A DNA stretch of 64,000 nt from Pseudoxanthomonas sp. (GTDB taxonomy: Bacteria; Pseudomonadota; Gammaproteobacteria; Xanthomonadales; Xanthomonadaceae). The stretch is from assembly GCF_035999195.1 (NCBI RefSeq), contig NZ_DASYGY010000007.1:248001-312000 (forward strand). Direction: 5' to 3'. Both the position numbers and the translations under genes were made by a program. The notes under the pieces were generated by a model that did no database searches, was not told where the DNA came from, and saw only the letters and a program-made list of their open reading frames with translations. Positions 56,640 through 64,000 of the stretch are shown here, piece after piece (positions within the stretch are counted from its first letter, which is position 1; every line of letters begins with the position of its first letter).

Positions 56640-56945
56640 TCAGGCGCGGAGTTGGAGGGCGGGTTGTTCGTTGAGGGTGCCGTCTTCTTCGATGACGACG
56701 TAACGGGTGTCGTCGCGGTCGAACAGGACCGGGATGGGGGCCTGGAACAGTGGGCGGCGGACAAAGGCCAGGCGCCAGTGGAAGATCTCCAGCGCTTCCA
56801 GCGTCATCAGCTGCGCGGGCGTCAGGCCGGCGCGCAGGGCGTCGGCCTGCTGCGCGGGCGTGGCCTTGCGGCGCTCGGACGTGGCCGGGCGGGACGCGGG
56901 CCAGGGTCCGGGGATGACGTCGGCTCGGGCGGCATTGCGGTACAT
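56640..56945 (-). CDS. Small paralogous hypothetical protein, copy 2
   Basis: A 101-residue paralogue of the neighbouring copies, with FHWRLAFVRRPLFQAPIPVL and RYVVIEEDGTLNEQ. Copy 2 and copy 3 are closer to each other (RAGLTPAQL/RAGLTRAQL and FQAPIPVLFDR) than to copy 1. The N-terminus is divergent. Function unknown. Confidence 0.75.
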   Translation of the reverse strand: MYRNAARADVIPGPWPASRPATSERRKATPAQQADALRAGLTPAQLMTLEALEIFHWRLAFVRRPLFQAPIPVLFDRDDTRYVVIEEDGTLNEQPALQLRA

Positions 56946-57053
56946 GGGGAGACTCCAGCGATAACGGCGACACCTGTCAGGGGTAACGGCCGTGTGCGGC
57001 CGTCTTTTAGGGTCGCCCGTGCGATGCAAGCGCTGTGCCGGAACGGCGTGCGC

Positions 57054-57362
57054 TCAGTCGCGCAGTTTCAGCGTGGGCTGTTCGTCGAGCGTGCCGTCTT
57101 CGCGGATGACGAGGTAGCGCTCGTTGTTGCGGTCGAACAGCACGGGGATGGGCGCCTGGAAGACCGGGCGGCGCACGAAGGCCAGGCGCCAGCGGAAACT
57201 TTCCAGCGACTCCAGCGTGGCCAGCTGCGCACGGGTCAGGCCGGCGCGCAGCGCGGCCGGGTCATGGCGGGGCAGCGGTTCGCGGCGGTCGATGATGTAG
57301 GGCGGCGCAACGGATGCGTCCAGCAGCAGGACGTCGTCGGTCGGGTCGTTCAACTTGGACAT
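57054..57362 (-). CDS. Small paralogous hypothetical protein, copy 3
   Basis: A 102-residue paralogue with FRWRLAFVRRPVFQAPIPVL and RYLVIREDGTLDEQ. It lies 108 bases upstream of copy 2 on the same strand. The N-terminal 40 residues are unique. No named domain is recognised; the conservation of the C-terminal half through duplication suggests a real product. Confidence 0.75.
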   Translation of the reverse strand: MSKLNDPTDDVLLLDASVAPPYIIDRREPLPRHDPAALRAGLTRAQLATLESLESFRWRLAFVRRPVFQAPIPVLFDRNNERYLVIREDGTLDEQPTLKLRD

Positions 57363-57485
57363 GCGGTAACGCTCCACGAAACAGGCGCGCACGGTCGGAC
57401 GGCACGGGTGTGCCGACACGGGTGCGATCGATGGGATGAAGGGGCGGACGCGGCATCGGGAGAACCCCGGCCCGTCCGTGCCGCA

Positions 57486-57513
57486 AGAAAAAGCCCCGCA
57501 TGCGCGGGGCTTC
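57486..57513 (-). terminator. Terminator of purA
   Basis: An AAGCCCCGC/GCGGGGCTT stem with a short loop lies about 90 bases after the purA stop. On the minus strand it is followed by TTTTTCTTG. Confidence 0.8.
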
Positions 57514-57601
57514 CTTTCACTGCGGCGTGCATTCCGTGCACCCCTGATTAGTCGCGTTACCGTCGTGTCACAGGACAGCGCCTGCCCGAACGTACAGCGG
57601 G

Positions 57602-58894
<1,293 letters not shown>

Positions 58895-59017
58895 GACGGG
58901 TAACTCCTCGATTGGTGGCGACCATCGGGGCCGCCGGAAGGTTCGCGCTGGGTTCGGCGCCGTTGCTGCCGGCAGGCTCCATCGGGGAGCCGCCCGCCAC
59001 GCCGGGCCCAGACACGG

Positions 59018-59060
59018 AAAAAGCCGGCGGTCTTCCCACGCAGGGAGCCCATCCGGCTTT
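59018..59060 (-). terminator. Terminator-like hairpin between DUF2065 and purA
   Basis: A 9-bp AAAAGCCGG/CCGGCTTTT stem with a long internal region lies between the two genes. On the minus strand it ends in CCGGCTTTTTCC. It may separate purA transcription from the hflKC operon. The rest of the 290-base gap holds only a partial CCCCTCATCCGCC repeat remnant near 59140. Confidence 0.65.
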
Positions 59061-59184
59061 TGTGCATTATCCGGGTTTAGGGGGACGGGGGCTACCCTGG
59101 CGGGGGGCTGCGTCGAAGGTTCGGGAATGGCGCGAAGCGCGGCCCCTCATCCGCCGACGCGAACGCAGGGCCGTAGGCGATCCC

Positions 59185-59370
59185 TCAGCGTTTCACCACC
59201 CAAAGCAACGTCAGCCCGAAGATCAGGATGAAGCCGCCCACGGCGCGGACCTGGCCGTCGGACATCTGCAGCAGCTGCAACGCGGCGCGCTTCCAGCTGC
59301 CCGGGATGGCGAACAGCACCAGGCCTTCGAGGATGGCGACCAGGCAGAGGGCGGACCAGAGGTCGGACAT
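59185..59370 (-). CDS. DUF2065 (YjeT-like) small membrane protein
   Basis: A 61-residue protein with two hydrophobic helices (LWSALCLVAILEGLVLFAIPG and VGGFILIFGLTLLWVV). It matches the DUF2065 family that routinely lies between hflC and purA. The function is unknown; a small accessory subunit of the HflKC membrane complex has been suggested only by position. Confidence 0.9.
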   Translation of the reverse strand: MSDLWSALCLVAILEGLVLFAIPGSWKRAALQLLQMSDGQVRAVGGFILIFGLTLLWVVKR

Positions 59371-59464
59371 GGACGGGCTCCTGGCCCTGCGGTGGGGCGC
59401 AGGGTGTTGAAAGACGGGGGCTGAAACGGGACCGGCCGCCCTGGGGCGGCCGGCGTGCGAGGAC

Positions 59465-60328
59465 TCAGCGGTCGCTGCGCATGTACTGGAGGAACGGGTC
59501 GTCCTTGTCCAGCACGATCACGCCCTGCCCGTCTTTGAACGAGGCGCGGTAGGCCTCCAGGCTGCGCTGGAAGGCATAGAACGACGCGTCGCGGTTGGCG
59601 GCCTCGCCGTAGATGCGGGCGGCTTCGGCATCGCCTTCGCCGCGCAGCTTCTGCGCATCGCGCTCGGCTTCGGCCAGCAGCACCGCGACATCGCGGTTGG
59701 CCTGCGCCTCGACGATGCGGGCCTGCTCGGCGCCCTGCGCGCGCAGGGCGCTGGCCACCTGCGAGCGCTCGGCGCGCATGCGGTTGTAGACCTGGTCGAT
59801 GACTTCGCTGTCGGTCGGCAGGTCGATCTGCTTGAAGCGGATGTCGACGATCTGCATGCCCAGGGTCTTGGCGCCGGCGTTGATGCCCGGCAGCTGCTTC
59901 TCGATCAGCTCGTTGCGGTTGCCCGACACCAGCTGGGTCAGCGTGCGCGAGTTGATCTCGTTGCGCAGCGACTCCTTGATGATCGGCGCCAGGCGCTCGG
60001 TGGCCAGCTCGGGCTGGCCGCCGGTGGCGCGGTAGAAGTCCGCCGCGTTGACGATGAAGCCGATGGCGATGAAGTCGACGCTGACGTCCTTGCGCTCGGA
60101 GGTCAGCGAGCGCTCGGGCGGGAACTCGTTGGCGGTGAAGCGGCGGTCGAACACGCGCGCCGTTTCCACCAGCGGCAGCTTGAAGTGCAGGCCGGGGCCG
60201 ATTTCGCTGCGCACCACGCGGCCGAGGTTGAGCACCAGGCCCACCTGTCCTTCGCGCACCACGTAGACGGACCCCATCAGGCCCAGCAGCAGGGCCACGA
60301 CGATGCCGACGATCAGGGAATTCCTCAT
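59465..60328 (-). CDS. hflC: HflC, SPFH-family modulator of FtsH
   Basis: A 287-residue inner-membrane protein with one N-terminal transmembrane helix and a periplasmic SPFH/band-7 domain. With HflK it forms the large vault that encloses FtsH and limits its proteolysis. Typical segments are VYVVREGQVGLVLNLGR and ARVFDRRFTANEFPPER, then a long Ala/Glu-rich coiled coil. The ATG overlaps the hflK stop as ATGA. Confidence 0.96.
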   Translation of the reverse strand: MRNSLIVGIVVALLLGLMGSVYVVREGQVGLVLNLGRVVRSEIGPGLHFKLPLVETARVFDRRFTANEFPPERSLTSERKDVSVDFIAIGFIVNAADFYRATGGQPELATERLAPIIKESLRNEINSRTLTQLVSGNRNELIEKQLPGINAGAKTLGMQIVDIRFKQIDLPTDSEVIDQVYNRMRAERSQVASALRAQGAEQARIVEAQANRDVAVLLAEAERDAQKLRGEGDAEAARIYGEAANRDASFYAFQRSLEAYRASFKDGQGVIVLDKDDPFLQYMRSDR

Positions 60329-61452
60329 GGCTGCGCCTCCTCACGGCCGGCCGGGCGTGGCGTGCGCGCCGAATTGCGGGAACTGGACGGGGTGCTCTCG
60401 ACCTGCGGCAGCACCTCGGTGGGAATGACGCCGGCCGGCGGCTGCGCCGTGGCCTGGGCGCTGTTGCCCATGGGCACGTAGATCAGCTGGCGGCTGTCGC
60501 CGCCGACGACCTTGCGGTTGTTGCCCAGCACCTGCTGCACCGTATCCAGCCACAGGCGCTTGCGGGTGACTTCCGGTGCGTTGCGGTACTCGTCCAGCAG
60601 CAGCGAGAAGCGGGTCGCGTCACCGGTGGCGCGGGCGATGGCGGCGGTCTTGTAGCCTTCGGCCTGGGTGCGGATCTGCTGCGCGTCGCCGCGCGCCTCA
60701 GGCACGATCTTGGCGGCGTAGGCGCGGGCCTGGCTGACCACGCGCTCGTTTTCCTGCTGGGCGCTGTTGACCTCGTCGAAGGCCGGCTTGACGGCTTCCG
60801 GCGGACGCGCGTCCTGCAGGCTCAGTTCGGTGACGACCAGGCCGGTGCGGTAGGCCTCCAGCGAGGCCTGCAGCGCGGTGCCGGCGGTGGCCGACAGCGG
60901 ACCGCGGTTGTTCAGGGCGGCATCCAGGTCGGAGCGACCGATCACTTCGCGCACGGCGCTCTGCGCGGTCTGCTCCAGCACGCGGGTGGCGTCGGTGGTG
61001 CCGAACAGGAACAGCTTGGGGTCGCCGACGCGGTACTGCACGTTGAACGAGACGGTGATGATGTTCTCGTCGCGGGTCAGCACGGGCAGGCTGTTGCTGA
61101 AGGTGCGCACGCCGGTGGCGTTGACCTTGGTGACGCTTTCGATGGGCCAGGGGAACTTGAAGTTGGGGCCCGGCTGCATGGTGCGGGCGTACTGGCCGAA
61201 GCGCAGCACCACGCCGCGCTCCTGTTCGCCGATCAGCTGGAAGCTGGAGAACAGCACCAGCAGGCCGATGCCCAGCAGCACCCAGCGCAGCGGATTGCCG
61301 CCGCCACCGACACCGCCGAACAGGCCGCGCAGGCGTTCGACCACGTCACCGATGCCGCCGCCTCCCTGCGGGGTGCGCGGCTTCCAGTTGCTGTTCCGGT
61401 TGCCGTTGTTGCCAGATCCGCCACTGCCGCTGCCGGGGGTGTTCCAGGCCAT
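60325..61452 (-). CDS. hflK: HflK, SPFH-family modulator of FtsH
   Basis: A 375-residue partner of HflC. It has a Gly/Asn-rich cytoplasmic N-terminus, one transmembrane helix near residues 55-72 (LRWVLLGIGLLVLFSSFQLIG), the SPFH domain (GEQERGVVLRFGQYARTMQPG) and a coiled-coil C-terminus. I chose the ATG at 61452 because GGAG lies five bases upstream; an in-frame GTG two codons before is possible. Confidence 0.95.
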   Translation of the reverse strand: MAWNTPGSGSGGSGNNGNRNSNWKPRTPQGGGGIGDVVERLRGLFGGVGGGGNPLRWVLLGIGLLVLFSSFQLIGEQERGVVLRFGQYARTMQPGPNFKFPWPIESVTKVNATGVRTFSNSLPVLTRDENIITVSFNVQYRVGDPKLFLFGTTDATRVLEQTAQSAVREVIGRSDLDAALNNRGPLSATAGTALQASLEAYRTGLVVTELSLQDARPPEAVKPAFDEVNSAQQENERVVSQARAYAAKIVPEARGDAQQIRTQAEGYKTAAIARATGDATRFSLLLDEYRNAPEVTRKRLWLDTVQQVLGNNRKVVGGDSRQLIYVPMGNSAQATAQPPAGVIPTEVLPQVESTPSSSRNSARTPRPAGREEAQP

Positions 61453-61568
61453 GCCCACTCCGTATTGGAAGATTCGCGCGGCCGGAGCCGGCGCAGGTTT
61501 CGATTCTACTAGATAGGGACGGCCCGGCCGGGAGGCAAGGCCGGGAGGTCATGGGGCTGCCGCTCTTC

Positions 61569-61715
61569 TGTAGGAGCGACGTCAGTCGCGACCGCGCCCC
61601 GATGGCGGTGCCCCCCTGCAGGAACAGGAACGCGCCGCAGCGCGCCCGGAAGGAGAACCACCGGCTTTCCACGTAGACGGAGGCCGTGCGGTCGCGACTG
61701 ACGTCGCTCCTACAG
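61569..61715. repeat. Inverted pair of REP-like palindromes between hflX and hflK
   Basis: Units at 61569-61595 (TGTAGGAGCGACGTCAGTCG) and inverted at 61688-61715 are of the same family as the pairs at 0.2, 4.7 and 9.9 kb. They fill most of the 276-base gap between hflX and hflK. Such elements may act as transcription or mRNA-decay boundaries. Confidence 0.85.
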
Positions 61716-61728
61716 AAAGCAGCCGTCC

Positions 61729-63069
61729 CTACTGCCACTCCTCCCGCTCCGCCTGCGGCAGCAGCGCCTCCAGCGGATGGCCGCCGGCCTGCGAGGCCAG
61801 GCGCTGGGCGTCGGCCAGGGCGAGGTCGACGGTGACGCGCCAGCCGTTCTCTTCGAAATCCTCGGCCAGCACCGCGCCCAGCGCGTGCAGGCGCGAGCGC
61901 AGGCGGGCGGAGTTGGCCGGCAGGTGCAGCTCGCCGCGCACGCGCTGGAACCCCAGCCGCTGCGCCAGCGCGCCGCGCAGCAGGTCGATGCCCTGCCCGT
62001 CGCGTGCGGACAGCCAGACGCGCTCGCGACCCATGCCGGCGCTGGGCGCCTCGCCTTCGTCCACGCCCGGGTCGGGCTGGTCGTGGCGCGGGGCGGCGCC
62101 TTCGATGCGGTCGATCTTGTTGAACACCAGCATCTGCGGCAGGTCGCCGGCGCCGATCTCCTGCAGCACCTCGTCGACCTGCGCGATGCGCTCCTCGCGG
62201 TGCGGGTCGGCGGCATCGATGACGTGCAGCAGCAGGTCGGCTTCGCGCGCTTCGCTCAAGGTGGAGCGGAACGCGGCGACCAGCTCGTGCGGCAGGTCGC
62301 GGACGAAGCCGACGGTGTCGGCCAGCACCACCGCGCCGCCGGGCAGGTCGATGCGGCGCACGGTCGGGTCCAAGGTGGCGAACAGCTGGTCGGCGGCGTA
62401 GGCCTCGGCACCGGTCAGCACGTTGAACAGGGTGGACTTGCCGGCATTGGTGTAGCCGACCAGCGCCACGCGCGGCAGCTCGCTGCGCACGCGGGCCCGG
62501 CGCATCTGCGTGCGCTGCACTTCGACTTTCTCCAGCCGCTTCTGCAGCTGCTCGACGCGCTTCTGCAGCAGGCGGCGGTCGGTTTCCAACTGGGTTTCGC
62601 CCGGACCACGCAGGCCGATGGAGCCGCCGCGTTGCCGCTCCAGGTGGGTCCAGCCGCGCACCAGCCGGGTGGCCATGTGGCGCAGCTGCGCCAGTTCCAC
62701 CTGCAGCTTGCCTTCGTGGCTGCGTGCGCGCTGGGCGAAGATGTCCAGGATCAGGCCGGTGCGGTCCAGCACGCGGCGCTGCAGGAACTTCTCCAGGTTG
62801 CGTTCCTGGCCGGGAGAGAGCGGGAAGTTGACCAGGATCAGGTCGGCGCCGGTGGCGTCGGCGGCCGCCTTCACTTCCTCCAGCTTGCCGCTGCCGATCA
62901 GCGTGGAGGGATTGGGACGGTCGATGCGCGCGGTCAGCAGCGCGGCGATGGTGGCGCCGGCCGAGCGCGCCAGGTCGCTGAACTCTTCGGTGAGGCCGTC
63001 GTCGGGACGGCCGCCGGCATGCGGCTGGATCAGCAGCGCATGCTCGCCCTTGCGGGATCTTTCAAACAA
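61729..63069 (-). CDS. hflX: HflX, ribosome-associated GTPase
   Basis: A 446-residue GTPase that splits stalled or hibernating 70S ribosomes. The N-terminal HflX subdomain and coiled coil (about 120-195, with GLRGPGETQLETDRR) precede the G domain with G1 GYTNAGKST (205-213), DTVGFVRDLPHELV, and NKID. A C-terminal subdomain follows. The start is an unusual TTG at 63067-63069, as no ATG or GTG fits; the next in-frame codons upstream offer no start. The ribosome-site candidate GAGG lies in the 3' arm of a hairpin. Confidence 0.95.
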   Translation of the reverse strand: MFERSRKGEHALLIQPHAGGRPDDGLTEEFSDLARSAGATIAALLTARIDRPNPSTLIGSGKLEEVKAAADATGADLILVNFPLSPGQERNLEKFLQRRVLDRTGLILDIFAQRARSHEGKLQVELAQLRHMATRLVRGWTHLERQRGGSIGLRGPGETQLETDRRLLQKRVEQLQKRLEKVEVQRTQMRRARVRSELPRVALVGYTNAGKSTLFNVLTGAEAYAADQLFATLDPTVRRIDLPGGAVVLADTVGFVRDLPHELVAAFRSTLSEAREADLLLHVIDAADPHREERIAQVDEVLQEIGAGDLPQMLVFNKIDRIEGAAPRHDQPDPGVDEGEAPSAGMGRERVWLSARDGQGIDLLRGALAQRLGFQRVRGELHLPANSARLRSRLHALGAVLAEDFEENGWRVTVDLALADAQRLASQAGGHPLEALLPQAEREEWQ

Positions 63070-63075
63070 TGGGGT

Positions 63076-63098
63076 CGTGCCTCGTCAATCGAGGCACG
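63076..63098 (-). promoter_or_regulatory. Hairpin in the hfq-hflX spacer covering the hflX ribosome site
   Basis: A perfect 9-bp stem (CGTGCCTCG with CGAGGCACG) and a 5-base loop lie between hfq and hflX. On the minus strand no T run follows, so termination is unlikely. The 3' arm contains the GAGG that would serve as the hflX ribosome-binding site. Confidence 0.5.
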
Positions 63099-63103
63099 CA
63101 TTA

Positions 63104-63382
63104 TCACGCGGTTTCGTCGTCGCCGCCTTCCGCGTCTTCGTCACCCTGCTGCACGTAGCCGCCGCCCGGGCCCACGCGCACGTTGCGCGCCGGCACCACG
63201 GTGGAGATGGCGTGCTTGTAGACCATCTGGCTGACCGTGTTGCGCAGCAGGACCACGAACTGGTCGAAGGATTCGATGGTGCCCTGCAGCTTGATGCCGT
63301 TGACCAGGTAGACCGACACCGGGACGCGCTCGCGCCGCAGTGCATTCAGGAAAGGATCCTGCAGGGATTGCCCCTTGGACAT
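63104..63382 (-). CDS. hfq: RNA chaperone Hfq
   Basis: A 92-residue Sm-like hexameric RNA chaperone that pairs small RNAs with mRNAs. The Sm1 region is SLQDPFLNALRRERVPVSVYLVNGIKLQG, and the Sm2 motif is MVYKHAISTVVP. The C-terminal tail is short, Gly-rich and acidic (GDEDAEGGDDETA), as in other Xanthomonadaceae. GGGAG precedes the ATG. It lies between miaA and hflX in the canonical order. Confidence 0.98.
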   Translation of the reverse strand: MSKGQSLQDPFLNALRRERVPVSVYLVNGIKLQGTIESFDQFVVLLRNTVSQMVYKHAISTVVPARNVRVGPGGGYVQQGDEDAEGGDDETA

Positions 63383-63545
63383 GACGTACTCCCGCCTTGC
63401 GTTCTTATAGGTATGTGGTGCCGAGCCGGGCCGACGAACTGCTCCCCTGTCGTCCCGGAGCCCCGATGTTACACAACATCGGCCCGGCAGGGCGTTGCCG
63501 AGTCAGGCAACCGGTCGCAATTCCGGCGAATGCGGGCCGAACGGG

Positions 63546-64000
63546 TCACGATGCGGGCAAGAACAGCGCCAGTGCCCGGTCCAGGCGGGCGCGCCCGGTG
63601 GCCGGATCGAACCAGCGCGCATCGAGTTCGCCGCGCAGCCAGGTGAGCTGGCGCTTGGCGAGCTGGCGGGTGGCGGCGATGGCGCGCTCGCGGAAGTCGG
63701 CGGCATCGCCCCGCCCGTCCAGGTATTCCCATGCCTGGCGATAGCCCACCGCGCGCACCGCCGGCAGGTCGAGCGGCGCGGCCACGGCCTGCAGGCCGGG
63801 CAGCGCGCGCAGGCGGCGGACTTCGTCGAGGAAGCCCTGCTCGAGCATCAGGTCGAAGCGCCGCGCGATGCGCGCATGCAGCACGGTGCGGTCCTCGGGC
63901 GCCAGCACCAGCTTCAGCACGCGGTACGGCAGTCGCGCGCCGCGTGCCTCCTGCTGCCATTGGCTGATCGGCGTGCCGGTCAGTCGGAACACCTCCAGCG
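63546..64000 (-). CDS. miaA: tRNA dimethylallyltransferase, C-terminal part (5' end outside the window)
   Basis: About 151 C-terminal residues of MiaA are visible, with the frame running out of the window at 64000. MiaA attaches a dimethylallyl group to A37 of UNN-reading tRNAs. Typical segments are LEVFRLTGTPISQWQ, EVRRLRALPGL, PAVRAVGYRQAWEYLDG and ATRQLAKRQLTWLRGE. The gene precedes hfq, which fixes the identity. Confidence 0.95.
   Translation of the reverse strand, partial: LEVFRLTGTPISQWQQEARGARLPYRVLKLVLAPEDRTVLHARIARRFDLMLEQGFLDEVRRLRALPGLQAVAAPLDLPAVRAVGYRQAWEYLDGRGDAADFRERAIAATRQLAKRQLTWLRGELDARWFDPATGRARLDRALALFLPAS

Overview
The window is about 64 kb of a high-GC (roughly 65-70%) gammaproteobacterial chromosome. 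Gene content and style point to Xanthomonadaceae, something like Pseudoxanthomonas, Stenotrophomonas or a relative. The support is a bacterial ACE-like M2 peptidase, many TonB-dependent receptors, FecI/FecR signalling, the miaA-hfq-hflX-hflK-hflC-DUF2065-purA string, and dispersed palindromic repeats of the GTAGGAGCGAC type. The genus cannot be fixed from sequence reading alone.

Left third (1-23 kb): housekeeping and envelope genes. In order these are an M2 lipoprotein peptidase, a secreted lysyl-endopeptidase-like serine protease, a YdjM-like membrane protein, a Bcr/CflA-type MFS exporter, gcvP behind a tandem glycine riboswitch, a cation/proton antiporter and a VOC protein. A large-subunit catalase (katE) follows with a hemerythrin-like protein. 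Then come a winged-helix regulator with a beta-propeller protein, and a sigma factor - FecR - STN-type TonB receptor signalling unit followed by a PHP-domain phosphoesterase.

Middle (23-37 kb): a cluster of small stress-type genes set among dense palindromic repeats. It holds a pyridoxamine-oxidase-like protein, glycine-zipper proteins, an attachment-family protein, a thioredoxin-like protein, a histidine kinase and several small hypothetical proteins. Next are an HWE kinase with a single-domain response regulator, and a TonB receptor - YfiR - GGDEF/EAL operon whose two internal junctions are both 4-base GTGA overlaps.

The island (about 37.4-47.2 kb) has visibly lower GC and looks foreign. 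Five tightly coupled genes encode a Z1-domain SF2-type ATPase, a DUF4420 PD-(D/E)XK-like protein, a MutL/MORC-type GHKL ATPase and two unrecognised proteins. They are followed by a C5 DNA methyltransferase and a convergent, overlapping Vsr endonuclease. This resembles the Mza (MutL, Z1, DUF, AIPR) defence family, but has no AIPR gene and carries a DCM/Vsr module instead. It is the best candidate here for an unusual biological system. An array of 21-bp purine-rich repeats sits at its left edge.

Right part (47-64 kb): an alpha/beta hydrolase, an HD-GYP phosphodiesterase, a methyl-accepting chemotaxis protein and a very large Reg_prop/Y_Y_Y sensor kinase without a receiver. Three tandem paralogous small genes follow, then purA, DUF2065, hflC, hflK, hflX, hfq and the 3' part of miaA. 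At least three palindromic repeat families fill the gaps, and in one place a repeat supplies a gene's stop codon.
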